Part shown: piece by piece, positions 43,066-51,914 of the stretch | Layout of the letters: every line of letters begins with the position of its first letter | Numbering within the stretch: the stretch's first letter is position 1 | NCBI RefSeq assembly: GCF_014646135.1 | Contig: NZ_BMMW01000003.1 | Span: 62,001-126,000 of the forward strand | Reading direction: 5' to 3' | Length of the DNA stretch: 64,000 nt | Source: Nocardia camponoti | GTDB lineage: Bacteria; Actinomycetota; Actinomycetes; Mycobacteriales; Mycobacteriaceae | Notes under the pieces: model-generated | Databases searched by the model: none | What the model was told of the DNA's origin: nothing | The model's input: the letters and a program-made list of their open reading frames with translations, nothing else | Made by a program: the position numbers and the translations under genes

Positions 43066-43767
43066 TCAGCTTCCGAAGGGGAGGTTCTCCGGGGTGACCG
43101 GGATCGCGAGCGCGGCAAGCGCCTCGGCGTGCAGGTCGGTCTTGATGATCGGCAGGATCGGCTTGCGCAGGCTCGACAACGCGGTTGCCTGGGCGACTGC
43201 CGTCGGCAGCACCTGGTCACCGTCGGCCTTGGCGTCGACGATGCCCGCGGCGATGGCGTCATCAGCACCGAAGCGGAAACCGGTCGTCATGGCCTTGACC
43301 AGCACCTGGTTGGCAAGTCGACCCTTGAGCAGGCCGTTCATGCCGGGGGTGAACGGCATGCCGAGCAGCACCTCGGGCAGCGACCAGAAACCGCGATCGG
43401 CGCGCATCACGCGGAAGTCGTGCGCGGTGGCAAGCATCGCGCCCGCCCCGAACGCGTGGCCATTGACCGCGGCGATGGTCGGCATCGGGAAAGTCAGCAG
43501 GCGGGTGTAGAGGGTGTGCACGCTGTCGAGGTAGCCGTGGATCTTGTCCAGGTTGCCGAAGACGTAGTCGGTGTCGAGGCCGTTGCTGTAGTACTTGCCG
43601 GTCGCGACGGTGACCAGCGCGGCGGCGCCTTCAGACTTCTCCACCTCATCGAGCGCGGCGTGGAATGCGGCAATCCACTCGGGTGAGAAACGGTTCTCGT
43701 TGTCGGTCTCGCCCTCATTCCCCAGGTAGAGAACGAAAACATCACCAGAGCGCGCTAAGTAAGGCAT
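43066..43767 (-). CDS. enoyl-CoA hydratase/isomerase family protein
   Basis: 233 residues of the crotonase fold. The CoA-binding and oxyanion loops are VATGKYYSNGLDTDYV and AVNGHAFGAGAMLATAHDFRVMR, with FWSLPEVLLGMPFTPGMNGLL at the second active-site position. The plain Glu pair of true hydratases is not obvious, so isomerase or another crotonase activity is possible. ATG 43767 is set by TATTCT 6 nt upstream. It heads the operon with the two amidohydrolases, an arrangement not found in M. tuberculosis at this place. Confidence 0.9.
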   Translation of the reverse strand: MPYLARSGDVFVLYLGNEGETDNENRFSPEWIAAFHAALDEVEKSEGAAALVTVATGKYYSNGLDTDYVFGNLDKIHGYLDSVHTLYTRLLTFPMPTIAAVNGHAFGAGAMLATAHDFRVMRADRGFWSLPEVLLGMPFTPGMNGLLKGRLANQVLVKAMTTGFRFGADDAIAAGIVDAKADGDQVLPTAVAQATALSSLRKPILPIIKTDLHAEALAALAIPVTPENLPFGS

Positions 43768-43773
43768 GACCGA

Positions 43774-43779
43774 AGAATA
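43774..43779 (-). promoter_or_regulatory. -10 hexamer TATTCT, leaderless echA-amiB-amiA operon
   Basis: TATTCT is followed by TCGGTC and ATG 43767. It faces the deoD promoter only 9 bp away. Confidence 0.6.
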
Positions 43780-43788
43780 AACGGTGCC

Positions 43789-43794
43789 TAGACT
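43789..43794 (+). promoter_or_regulatory. -10 hexamer TAGACT, leaderless deoD
   Basis: TAGACT is followed by CAGGCC and ATG 43801. The two divergent start codons are only 33 bp apart, so each -35 region lies inside the opposite gene. Confidence 0.6.
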
Positions 43795-43800
43795 CAGGCC

Positions 43801-44580
43801 ATGCTTGCCACCCAAGCCGCTGAGGCCATCGCCGAAAGAACTGACACTCCCGCCCACCGCGTCGCGGTGATTCTAGGCTCGGGCTGGCAAGACGCCGCAG
43901 CCGAAATCGGGGCGGCGCACGCGTCGATTCCGATGGCGGAGTTGCCCGGATTTGGTAAGCCGACCGCGCAAGGTCACGGCGGGATCGTGCATTCGGTGCG
44001 CGTTGGTGAGACGCCGGTGCTGTTGATGATGGGTCGGCAACATCTCTACGAGGGGTACACGCCGCAGCAGGTGGTGCACGCGGTCACGACCGCCGTCGCC
44101 GCCGGTGCCGAAATCGTGTTGCTCACCAACGCCGCGGGCGGCATTCGCGCTGGCCTGACGGTTGGTGAGCCGGTGCTGATCAGCGATCACCTCAACCTCA
44201 CCGGTCGCACGCCGCTCGAAGGCGCGAACTTCGTGAACCTCGTTGACGCGTGGGACCCCGAACTGCGCGCGCTCGCCCGGGAAGTTGACCCGAGCCTCAC
44301 CGACGGCGTCTACGCCGGGCTGACCGGTCCGCAGTACGAAACGCCCGCCGAGATTCGGATGCTGTCGACCGTCGGGGCCGACCTCGTTGGCATGTCAACG
44401 GTGCTCGAAGCCATCCAGGCGCGGGCGCTTGGCGCGAAGGTGCTCGGCATTTCGCTGGTCACCAACCTCGCCGCGGGCGTCACCGGCGAAGCGCTTTCGC
44501 ATGCCGAAGTCCTTGCCGAAGGGCAGGCTGCCGCGCCGCGCCTCGGCAAACTGTTGCGCGGGATTTTGGAGCGCGTCTAG
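43801..44580 (+). CDS. deoD: purine-nucleoside phosphorylase
   Basis: Trimeric-type PNP of 259 residues that splits inosine and guanosine with phosphate. Phosphate and substrate loops [34 protein letters not shown] and [10 protein letters not shown] are intact. pmmB begins at the next base after its stop. Equivalent of Rv3307, followed there too by pmmB. Confidence 0.96.
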   Translation: MLATQAAEAIAERTDTPAHRVAVILGSGWQDAAAEIGAAHASIPMAELPGFGKPTAQGHGGIVHSVRVGETPVLLMMGRQHLYEGYTPQQVVHAVTTAVAAGAEIVLLTNAAGGIRAGLTVGEPVLISDHLNLTGRTPLEGANFVNLVDAWDPELRALAREVDPSLTDGVYAGLTGPQYETPAEIRMLSTVGADLVGMSTVLEAIQARALGAKVLGISLVTNLAAGVTGEALSHAEVLAEGQAAAPRLGKLLRGILERV

Positions 44581-46080
44581 ATGTTGCGCTTCGGGACTGC
44601 TGGGCTGCGCGGGCCGCTGCAAGAGGGGCCCGATGGGATGAACGTGACGACGGTGTCGCGGGCGACGGCCGGGCTCGCCGCGTGGTTGCGCGACCGGTGT
44701 CTCGGTGGCGGGACCGTCGTTGTTGGGCGCGACGCGCGCCACGGTTCGGCCGAATTCGCGACGGCGACAGCGGAAATACTCACTGCCGCAGGGTTTCCCG
44801 TCGTGTTGTTACCCGAACCGGTGCCAACGCCTGTTGTCGCGTTCGCGGTGCGGGAGCTTGGTGCGGTTGCCGGGGTGCAGATCACCGCGTCGCACAATCC
44901 GCCCGCTGACAATGGGTACAAGGTGTATCTCGCCGGTGGATCGCAGTTGCTTGCGCCTGCTGACGCTGAGATTGAGCAGGCGATCGATGCGGTAGTTGAG
45001 CCTATTGCGCGCGAGGCGGTTTCGCCTTCCGATGATTCGCTGGTCGCCCAGTATCTTGCTCGCGTCGCGGAATTGCCTGCGGCACTTCGTGGTCCAGGCG
45101 AACGCGCACCGATCCGAATCGCGTTGACCGCGATGCATGGGGTGGGCGGTGCTATCGCGGTCCGTGCGCTGAACGCTGCTGGGTTCACCGACGTGCATGT
45201 GGTCGATGAACAGTTCGCGCCCGATCCAGACTTCCCGACTGTGGCGTTTCCAAATCCGGAAGAGCCGGGCGCTTCGGACCTGCTGTTAGCGCTGGCTAAG
45301 CGGGTCGACGCCGATGTCGCGATCGCGTTGGACCCCGACGCCGACCGGTGCGCGGTCGGCGTGCCCGACCCGGTCACCGGCGAATGGCGGATGCTGCGTG
45401 GCGACGAAACCGGCGTGCTTCTCGCGGATTACGTGCTCAGCGGCGATGTTGGCTCGGACCCGCTCGTCGCGACAACAATCGTTTCCTCGCGACTGTTGTC
45501 CAAGCTCGCGCCCGCGCGCGGCGCTCGGTACGCCGAAACACTCACCGGGTTCAAATGGTTGGCGCGAGCGGGCGACGGGCTCGTTTACGCGTATGAAGAG
45601 GCGATCGGGCACTGTGTCGATCCGTCGTTCGTGCGGGACAAGGACGGGATTTCCGCTGCGGTTTCCGTCGCCGATCTCGTCGCGTTGTTGAAAGCGCGTG
45701 GCCGGACGTTGACTGACGAACTTGATTCGTACGCAACGGAATTCGGGGTGCATTCGGGTGGTCAGGTTTCCCTGCGACTGCCTGACCAAGCTGCGGCGGG
45801 CAAGCTCTCCGCCTCACTGCGCGAGCATCCTCCGCACGAAATCGCCGGTGCCCCGGTACATTTCACCGACCAGGCTGCCATGCGCGGCACGATGCGCACC
45901 GACGCGCTGATCTTCGACGCCGACGACTTCCGCGTCGTGATCCGCCCTTCGGGCACCGAGCCCAAGCTCAAGTGCTACCTCGAAACCTTCGTCGACGACA
46001 CCAGCGACCTTCCCGCGGCGCGCGCTAAGGCGGCTAGTCGACTGGCCGAGCTCACCGAATACTGTTCGGCGCTGGGCTAA
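44581..46080 (+). CDS. pmmB: phosphomannomutase/phosphoglucomutase family
   Basis: 499-residue alpha-D-phosphohexomutase. The phosphoserine loop is ITASHNPPADNGYK, the metal loop is DPDADRCAVG, the sugar loop is YEEAIGHCVD and the phosphate-binding loop is RPSGTEPKLKCY. Next to PNP it may instead act on deoxyribose- or ribose-1-phosphate; a role in mannose supply is equally possible. Start directly abuts the deoD stop. Its stop overlaps that of the converging DUF4913 gene (CTAA). Confidence 0.94.
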   Translation: MLRFGTAGLRGPLQEGPDGMNVTTVSRATAGLAAWLRDRCLGGGTVVVGRDARHGSAEFATATAEILTAAGFPVVLLPEPVPTPVVAFAVRELGAVAGVQITASHNPPADNGYKVYLAGGSQLLAPADAEIEQAIDAVVEPIAREAVSPSDDSLVAQYLARVAELPAALRGPGERAPIRIALTAMHGVGGAIAVRALNAAGFTDVHVVDEQFAPDPDFPTVAFPNPEEPGASDLLLALAKRVDADVAIALDPDADRCAVGVPDPVTGEWRMLRGDETGVLLADYVLSGDVGSDPLVATTIVSSRLLSKLAPARGARYAETLTGFKWLARAGDGLVYAYEEAIGHCVDPSFVRDKDGISAAVSVADLVALLKARGRTLTDELDSYATEFGVHSGGQVSLRLPDQAAAGKLSASLREHPPHEIAGAPVHFTDQAAMRGTMRTDALIFDADDFRVVIRPSGTEPKLKCYLETFVDDTSDLPAARAKAASRLAELTEYCSALG

Positions 46081-46499
46081 CTGCCGCGAACCAGTTGCGC
46101 CTTGCCCCGCCCCGACGGGGCAAGGTAGCCGCCGCGCATACCGGAGTCGGTGACCGGCAGTGAGTACGTTTCGCGATGTCCGCGCTCGACCGAGCACTGC
46201 CGGAACGGGCCATTCACCGAGGTGAGCGCGGCCATATGCGGGTCGGCGTGCCGCAACAGCCAATCGCTCACCGCTGGCCCGCCGGGCCGTTCGCATTCTT
46301 CCCAGACCTGCCACAGCGCGTCGACGCGCACGACCGCGCTCGGGTGACGCCACCACTCAGGACACCACTTGAGCCCGTCGCCTGGGCGGTAGCCGAGTGC
46401 GTCGCCGAAGACCTTGCTGAAGTAGCCGTCAAACCACGACATCGCATCGGGATAAACCGTTTCCGACGTCTCTTCAGCGATCGCTCCGGGGTAGGGCAT
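46077..46499 (-). CDS. DUF4913-domain protein
   Basis: 140 residues. The conserved block LKWCPEWWRHPSAVVRVD with ALWQVWEE identifies the actinobacterial DUF4913 family, whose role is unknown; other members occur in plasmids and conjugative elements. ATG 46499 was chosen because GATCCT (5 of 6 with TANNNT) lies 6 nt upstream. It sits between pmmB and upp in the nucleoside block, where it has no obvious metabolic link. Confidence 0.82.
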   Translation of the reverse strand: MPYPGAIAEETSETVYPDAMSWFDGYFSKVFGDALGYRPGDGLKWCPEWWRHPSAVVRVDALWQVWEECERPGGPAVSDWLLRHADPHMAALTSVNGPFRQCSVERGHRETYSLPVTDSGMRGGYLAPSGRGKAQLVRGS

Positions 46500-46540
46500 C
46501 GAAACAGGATCGCACGAATGATGCTCGCGCGGAGAGGATT

Positions 46541-47248
46541 TCATCGCGGACCGAACTGCCGATCACCCGCGTCGCCGAGGCCAGGAACGATGTAGGCATT
46601 CTCATTGAGTTTCTCGTCGATCGCGGCGGTAACCAACCGGACAGGAATGCCTGAGTCAGCAAGGGCGGCAACACCTTCCGGCGCCGAGACCACGCAGACA
46701 GCCGTAATGTCCTGTGCCCCACGCGCTTCCAACAGTCGCAAGGTGTGCAGCATCGAACCGCCGGTCGCGAGCATCGGGTCAAGCACGAAAACCGGAATGT
46801 TCGACAGGTCTTCGGGCAACGATTCGAGGTAGGGCACCGGCTCGTGAGTCTGCTCATCACGCGCGATCCCGACGAAGCCGACGCGCGCCTCGGGAACAAG
46901 GTCGGCGGCCGCGTAGACCATGCCCAGGCCAGCACGCAGGACAGGGACGAGCAGCGGTGGTGCGGCGAGGCGCACGCCTTCGGTGACCGCGACCGGCGTG
47001 TTGATCGGGGTGCGGACCACGGGCGCGTCGCGCAGCGCCTCATACATCAGGATGCCGGTGAGGTCGCCCAGCGCATTGCGGAAGGTGGCATTATCGGTGC
47101 GTTCGTCGCGCATGGTGGAAAGCAGCGTCGCGGCGAGCGGGTGGTCGACTGTGTCGGTGCGCATGTCGAAGACGATAGGGTCGTCACCCGAAGATGGTGG
47201 GCTGGCTGGGGAAATTTCACGATCGAGGGAACCGATCGCTGTGGCCAT
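46541..47248 (-). CDS. upp: uracil phosphoribosyltransferase
   Basis: 235 residues that make UMP from uracil and PRPP. The PRPP loop is [25 protein letters not shown] and the C-terminal [15 protein letters not shown] are characteristic. About 25 N-terminal residues exceed the usual 207-residue length. ATG 47248 was chosen; TTG 47260 is in frame. It processes uracil released by the pyrimidine side of the salvage genes. Equivalent of Rv3309c. Confidence 0.96.
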   Translation of the reverse strand: MATAIGSLDREISPASPPSSGDDPIVFDMRTDTVDHPLAATLLSTMRDERTDNATFRNALGDLTGILMYEALRDAPVVRTPINTPVAVTEGVRLAAPPLLVPVLRAGLGMVYAAADLVPEARVGFVGIARDEQTHEPVPYLESLPEDLSNIPVFVLDPMLATGGSMLHTLRLLEARGAQDITAVCVVSAPEGVAALADSGIPVRLVTAAIDEKLNENAYIVPGLGDAGDRQFGPR

Positions 47249-47306
47249 GCGTCCAATCAAGTGAATGCCGTACGCTGCCCGTGACTCGAAGATTGGGGGA
47301 TGTTCG

Positions 47307-47633
47307 ATGCAAAAAATGAGCGCCGACGCCGAGGGAATCGTCGCCTATAGCGGCACTGCCACGGTCATGTCCACCGAACTAGCCGGTGCCGCCGCGGGCG
47401 CTGCCGGTTCAGCTCCCGCCCTGCTCGGGCCGGTCATGGGCCTGATTGGTGGCGATTTCGTCGCCGCTTACAGCGCGGCACACGCCGGTCAGATCGCCGC
47501 CATCGCGCAACTGTCGGCGGTGATGGGCAGCATGAGCGCGGCAACCGCCAACGCGGCGGGCACGCTTGTCGCAACCGACGCCGACCACGCCGCCGCCATC
47601 GCCGCGGCCCAAGCGGGCGAGGTGGGCGCGTGA
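47307..47633 (+). CDS. EspC-like type VII secretion-associated protein (DUF2580 pattern)
   Basis: 108 residues, entirely helical and Ala/Gly-rich. Two helices joined around [17 protein letters not shown] (residues 39-55) match the EspC/DUF2580 family, small proteins co-secreted through ESX systems. The C-terminus has [12 protein letters not shown] where EspC proteins usually have a tyrosine-based YxxxD signal; the Tyr is absent. ATG 47307 follows GGGGGA by about 6 nt. The stop overlaps the GTG of the next gene (GTGA). First gene of a four-gene coupled cassette. Confidence 0.72.
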   Translation: MQKMSADAEGIVAYSGTATVMSTELAGAAAGAAGSAPALLGPVMGLIGGDFVAAYSAAHAGQIAAIAQLSAVMGSMSAATANAAGTLVATDADHAAAIAAAQAGEVGA

Positions 47634-48766
47634 TCGACCTCAGCGGGCTCATCCAACCGCTCTACACACTGCTTTCCAGCTTCGGCACCGGCGTGCTTGG
47701 TTCCGGCGGCGCGTCCGACGGGCTACGCACCACATCGACCAATCTTGAATCGATCCACGAACTCGGCCGATCGGGCATCAACGCGCTCAACACCGCTTGG
47801 GATGGCAAGGCGGTCGACGCGGCAACGTCGAAGGCGCTGCGGGTGCAGACGTCGTCGGCAACACTGTCCGATCGCGGAACCGAGATGGCGGCGGTAGTTG
47901 ATCAGGCGGCCGCCTACGTGCAGACCGGGCAGAAGGATCTCGACGCGATCGTCGCGTCCTTCGCCACCGAGGTCAGCAAGCTCAGTCCCACGCTCGGCAC
48001 GCCTGCCGGCCTCATGGCGGTTGTCTCGTCGGCCATCGACCACATCGGTCAGGGGCTTGGCGTTGTCGGGCGCGTGCAAGACGAGCTCAGTACGCAGACC
48101 GCGGCGATGACGTCGCTGACGCCAGCCCCTTCGAGTACCTCGTTGGCCGGGGCAAACAGCGCGCTTTCGACGGTGAGCTCCGGCCTTTCCTCGACATTGT
48201 CGGGTACCGGAACGTCGATGCTCGGCGCGCTTGGCTCCACGCTGTCGTCTGCCTTGAGCAGCACGTCTTCGTCGAAGTCGGGCACATCGAAGAATTCGAC
48301 GAAGAACAGCACCGGCAACACGTCGTCGTTGAAAAACGGCACCGGTTCGTCGGCGGGCTCGTCCGGTACCGGCGTCAAGATCACCTTGCCCGACGGCAGC
48401 GTCGTCGAAGCGCCGAACAAGGAAGCGGCAACGGCGGTGCGGTCGGCGATCAGCGCGGTCGGCACGCCGTACGTGTGGGGCGGCAATACGCCCGGCTCCG
48501 GCATCGATTGCAGCGGGCTCACCAAGTACGCCTACGGCGAGGCCGGTGTCGAACTGCCTCGCCTCGCGCAAGAGCAGGGCGTCGGTCATCCCCAGGTATC
48601 CCCAGGCGACCTCATGCCCGGCGACCTCGCGGTCTGGGACGGGCACGTCGCGATGGTCATCGGCAATGGACAACTCGTGGAGGCGGGCGACCCGGTCTCC
48701 ATCAGCTCGATTCGAACGGAGAACAGTGGCATGGAGTTCTACGGCTTCTATCGGCCTACCTCATGA
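47630..48766 (+). CDS. NlpC/P60 peptidoglycan endopeptidase with WXG-type helical N-terminus
   Basis: 378 residues without signal peptide. Residues 1-150 are helical with a W-x-G turn (Trp57-Gly59 in LNTAWDGKAV), like WXG100/ESX substrates. Residues about 160-245 are a Ser/Thr/Gly/Lys linker. Residues about 265-378 are a C40 peptidase with Cys294 (GIDCSGLTKYAY), GDLAVWDGHVAMVIG with His339, and a plausible third polar residue. Such enzymes cut D-Glu-DAP bonds. The combination suggests export by a type VII system rather than Sec. Coupled to both neighbours by 4-nt overlaps. Confidence 0.85.
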   Translation: MIDLSGLIQPLYTLLSSFGTGVLGSGGASDGLRTTSTNLESIHELGRSGINALNTAWDGKAVDAATSKALRVQTSSATLSDRGTEMAAVVDQAAAYVQTGQKDLDAIVASFATEVSKLSPTLGTPAGLMAVVSSAIDHIGQGLGVVGRVQDELSTQTAAMTSLTPAPSSTSLAGANSALSTVSSGLSSTLSGTGTSMLGALGSTLSSALSSTSSSKSGTSKNSTKNSTGNTSSLKNGTGSSAGSSGTGVKITLPDGSVVEAPNKEAATAVRSAISAVGTPYVWGGNTPGSGIDCSGLTKYAYGEAGVELPRLAQEQGVGHPQVSPGDLMPGDLAVWDGHVAMVIGNGQLVEAGDPVSISSIRTENSGMEFYGFYRPTS

Positions 48767-49116
48767 GCGAACGACCAATTCCCGAAGTTCCTAACGTGGA
48801 AACCGCGGTGAGCAAAAACCGGTCGGGCACGGTCACCGTGCGGGCCACCAGCATGGGCCTGCCCATCGCGATCAAGTTTGAGCGCGGCGAGTACCAGTTT
48901 GGCGCCCAAGCACTCGCCGACGAGATCCTGCGGCTCACGAAGCGTTCGCAAATCGCGGCCGCCGCGAAACTGCGCGAAACCTACGCCGACGCGGCCGACA
49001 TTCCCGACCCACTGCTCGACCGCTTGGGTCTGCCGACGCGCCGTGAGGCCGTCGACGAACTCGACCGCATCGACGACGCCGATACCGGCCAGACCAGTTG
49101 GATGAGGCCACTGTGA
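48763..49116 (+). CDS. EspD/EspH-like small protein of the secretion cassette
   Basis: 117 residues, no firm family. A beta-rich part with VSKNRSGTVTVRATSMGLP and then QALADEILRLTKRSQIAAAAKL resembles the pattern of EspD/EspH (tvsV...G.i..v.l...LA.eI..l...A). In ESX loci these are cytosolic stabilisers or chaperone-like partners of secreted Esp proteins. ATG 48763 overlaps the stop of the peptidase gene (ATGA), and its own stop overlaps the next GTG. Confidence 0.6.
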   Translation: MSERPIPEVPNVETAVSKNRSGTVTVRATSMGLPIAIKFERGEYQFGAQALADEILRLTKRSQIAAAAKLRETYADAADIPDPLLDRLGLPTRREAVDELDRIDDADTGQTSWMRPL

Positions 49117-49466
49117 CCGCGCAAATGGACGCCCTCGTCGCCGGAGTGCAAGAAAAACTGGCCGCGCTCGAAGCCGCGCTTTACGGGCTCAAGCAGGCCG
49201 AAGGCGAATTCACGAGCACCGACGGGCTCGTCACCGCGCGCGTCGATAGCAACGGCGCGCTCGTCGATTTACGCCTCGCCGAAGGCATCACGTCGCTGCC
49301 ACCAACCGAGGCCGCTGAGCTCATCGTTGCGACCTGCCGCCAGGCAACAGAAGCGGCGAGTGCCGAGCGTTCGAAGGTCGTTGCCGCACTGAATAAATCG
49401 TTGGTTACGGGTGAAGGACAGACTGAGACCGGGTTTGTACCCGGGCCGGATAGTGCGCGGGGCTGA
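49113..49466 (+). CDS. YbaB/EbfC-family protein (EspL-like)
   Basis: 117 residues: an N-terminal helix (ALVAGVQEKLAALEAALYG), a three-strand sheet with GLVTARVDSNGALVDLRLAEG and a C-terminal helix with TEAAELIVATCRQATEAA. This is the YbaB/EbfC nucleoid-associated fold; several such proteins (for example EspL) are encoded in ESX loci. GTG 49113 was chosen because it overlaps the previous stop (GTGA), like the other junctions; ATG 49098 is in frame. Last gene of the cassette. Confidence 0.78.
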   Translation: MTAQMDALVAGVQEKLAALEAALYGLKQAEGEFTSTDGLVTARVDSNGALVDLRLAEGITSLPPTEAAELIVATCRQATEAASAERSKVVAALNKSLVTGEGQTETGFVPGPDSARG

Positions 49467-49473
49467 AGGTCGA

Positions 49474-49479
49474 TAGGCT
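49474..49479 (+). promoter_or_regulatory. -10 hexamer TAGGCT, leaderless promoter
   Basis: TAGGCT is followed by 7 nt and ATG 49487, so this gene is transcribed separately from the cassette before it. Confidence 0.58.
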
Positions 49480-49486
49480 TCGCGTC

Positions 49487-50719
49487 ATGGCTTCTGGAGA
49501 CATCGTCCCGATCGAGCTCGGTCTGACCGATGGCGATCTCGTCACCCTATGGGCACCGCGCTGGCGCGACGGTGACGACGAGTGGGAGGCGTTCCTCGGA
49601 CACGAGGACGACCTCTACGGGTTCGAGTCCGTCGCGGAGTTGGCCGGGTTCATCCGCACCAACACCGACAACGACCTCGTCGACCACCCGGCATGGACCC
49701 TCATCGCCGGGCTTTCGGCGGCCGAACTCGAACCTGAACACAACTTCAGCTTCGACCTCGTCGCCGTTCCCGAGCTGGCGGCGAGCGATCCCGAGTCCGA
49801 GGTTGTCGCCGAACTGGAAGACACCCTCGCGATGGTCCGCAACATCGGCGAGATCTGTGAGCTGGAAGCCGTCACCAAGTTCTTCGACGAGAACCCGGTA
49901 CTCGGTGGGCTCGTCGCTGGCTCGGCGAGCTTCGAAGGTCGCGAAGGTGAGGAACTCTGGGACGAGGTCGGCGCGGCCATCGTCAAGAGCTGGGACAGCG
50001 TGCTCGACGCGATCGACGGTGTTGTCATCACGCCCGAGGTCGACGCGGCTGCCGTCGCGGTCGCCGAAGCGGAGTTGGCTGCCGCTGAGGAAAACGTGGT
50101 CGACGCCGACGACGTTGCCGATGAGGAAGAAGAGTTCGAACAGGTCGACCTCGATGCCGAGGATGAGGACGAGACGTTCTGGCACGGCGTCGGCATCGAC
50201 CCGGTCAAGATCATCACGTCCGAGGGCGAGTTCTTCACGCTGCGCTGCTACCTCGACGACGAGCCGATCTTCCTTGGCGACGGCCAGTCGATCACGGTGT
50301 TCTCCTCCGAACGCGCGCTCGCCCGCTACCTCGCCGACGACCACGAGCACGAGCTATCGCGCGTGTCGACCTTCGACGAAGTGCAGACCGCCGCGATCGA
50401 CGGTTCGCTTGAGGTCGAGGTCACCGACGAGAACGTGTACGTACTCACCGGCTTGGCCGAAGACCTCAGCGAAGGTCCAAGCGCGGTCGACACCGAACAG
50501 CTCGATCTCGCCATCGAATTGTTCTCTGACGCAGCCGATTACGCCGACGACGACTCGGTTGAGCAGGCACTCGCCCCGTCCAACCCGCTCGGCTGGTACG
50601 TGTCCTACCTGCTCAACCCCGACCCCAACCGCATGGCGCCCAACCCGCCGTTCGCGGCGGAGGGCACCTCGTTCCGCGAATTGCAGACCGCGTTCGAGGC
50701 GCGCCTCGTCCGGGAGTAA
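49487..50719 (+). CDS. acidic conserved protein (Rv3311-like), function unknown
   Basis: 410 residues, very acidic. The N-terminal part (about 8-66) and the part after residue 230 look like two copies of one domain: each has a short beta stretch followed by FLG, F-S and LA-x-(F/Y)-(I/L) positions. They are joined by an Asp/Glu/Ala-rich segment (about 190-230). The position between upp and add matches the conserved hypothetical Rv3311 as far as I can recall. No catalytic motif is visible. Its stop is directly followed by that of add (TAA-TTA). Confidence 0.8.
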   Translation: MASGDIVPIELGLTDGDLVTLWAPRWRDGDDEWEAFLGHEDDLYGFESVAELAGFIRTNTDNDLVDHPAWTLIAGLSAAELEPEHNFSFDLVAVPELAASDPESEVVAELEDTLAMVRNIGEICELEAVTKFFDENPVLGGLVAGSASFEGREGEELWDEVGAAIVKSWDSVLDAIDGVVITPEVDAAAVAVAEAELAAAEENVVDADDVADEEEEFEQVDLDAEDEDETFWHGVGIDPVKIITSEGEFFTLRCYLDDEPIFLGDGQSITVFSSERALARYLADDHEHELSRVSTFDEVQTAAIDGSLEVEVTDENVYVLTGLAEDLSEGPSAVDTEQLDLAIELFSDAADYADDDSVEQALAPSNPLGWYVSYLLNPDPNRMAPNPPFAAEGTSFRELQTAFEARLVRE

Positions 50720-51820
50720 TTACCCGAGCAACACCGCGTACCCGGGCTTGATCACCTCATCGATGATCTTGAGTCGGTCCGGGAACGGGATGAACGCCGA
50801 CTTCATCGCGTTGATGGTGAAGCGTTCGAGGTCGGTCCAGCCGTAGCCGAACGTGTCGACCAGCTTGAGCATTTCCTCGCTCATGCTGGTATCGCTCATC
50901 AGACGGTTGTCGGTGTTGACCGTCACGCGGAAACGCAGGCGAGCGAGCAGGTCGAACGGGTGCTTGTCCAGTGATGGCACCGCGCCGGTCTGCACGTTCG
51001 ACGACGGACACAGTTCAAGCGGAATGCGCTGATCGCGGACGTAGTTGGCGAGTTGGCCAAGGACCGCGTCGTCGACGCTGCTGCCGGGCACGGTGATGTC
51101 GTCGATGATGCGCACGCCGTGTCCGAGCCGGTCGCAGCCACAAAACGCGAGCGCTTCGTGAATCGACGGCAAGCCGAACGCCTCACCGGCGTGGATGGTG
51201 AAGTGCGCGTGGTTGGCGCGCAGGTATTCGAACGCGTCGAGGTGACGGGTGGGCGGGAAGCCAGCTTCGGCACCCGCGATGTCGAAGCCACCGACGCCCT
51301 TGTCCCTAAAGCGCAACGTGAGCTCGGCGATTTCGCGTGAACGGGCAGCGTGGCGCATCGCGGTAAGCAGCGTGGTTACCCGAATCGGCTGCCCAAGCGC
51401 CGCCGCTTCCGCCTCACCTTCGCGGAAGCCTTCGAGGGTGTACTCGACAACCTCGTCGAGGGTCAGTCCCTTTTCCAGGTGTTGTTCAGGGGCGAAGCGG
51501 ATTTCGGCGTAGACAACGCCGTCGGCGGCGAGGTCGAGCGCGGCTTCCCTGGCAACGCGACGCAACCCTTCCGGGGTCTGCATCACCGCGACGGTGTGGG
51601 CGAAGGTTTCGAGATACCGCTCTAGCGAACCGCTGTCGGCCGCGTCGCGAAACCACTCGCCAAGATCTTTCGCATTGTCGGCGGGCAGGCCCTCGTAACC
51701 GCAGTCGGCGGCTAACTCAAGCACGGTCGCTGGACGCAACCCGCCGTCAAGGTGATCGTGGAGCAGGGCTTTCGGAGCTTGTCGGATCGAAGCAAGGTCT
51801 AATTTCGCCGGTCCAGTCAT
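50720..51820 (-). CDS. add: adenosine deaminase
   Basis: 366 residues. Zinc ligands and catalytic groups are intact: [31 protein letters not shown] and [14 protein letters not shown]. It turns (deoxy)adenosine into (deoxy)inosine, which PNP then splits. TACTGT 6 nt before ATG 51820 gives it its own leaderless promoter, although deoA and cdd are on the same strand upstream. Equivalent of Rv3313c. Confidence 0.97.
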   Translation of the reverse strand: MTGPAKLDLASIRQAPKALLHDHLDGGLRPATVLELAADCGYEGLPADNAKDLGEWFRDAADSGSLERYLETFAHTVAVMQTPEGLRRVAREAALDLAADGVVYAEIRFAPEQHLEKGLTLDEVVEYTLEGFREGEAEAAALGQPIRVTTLLTAMRHAARSREIAELTLRFRDKGVGGFDIAGAEAGFPPTRHLDAFEYLRANHAHFTIHAGEAFGLPSIHEALAFCGCDRLGHGVRIIDDITVPGSSVDDAVLGQLANYVRDQRIPLELCPSSNVQTGAVPSLDKHPFDLLARLRFRVTVNTDNRLMSDTSMSEEMLKLVDTFGYGWTDLERFTINAMKSAFIPFPDRLKIIDEVIKPGYAVLLG

Positions 51821-51826
51821 GTACCG

Positions 51827-51832
51827 ACAGTA
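51827..51832 (-). promoter_or_regulatory. -10 hexamer TACTGT, leaderless add
   Basis: TACTGT is followed by CGGTAC and ATG 51820. Confidence 0.58.
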
Positions 51833-51914
51833 GTGCGCGACTCGTGAGTAGGCCCCGTTTCAGTGGCCCCAATCACGGTGCTTTCACGCACGGTTTACTG
51901 CGTTGTCACTCTGC

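Noticed and set aside
43053..43268. Upstream extension of AmiB to 43268
   Set aside because: These 72 codons overlap the hydratase coding sequence in another frame and are Arg/Ser-rich; similarity to M20 enzymes starts after ATG 43052.
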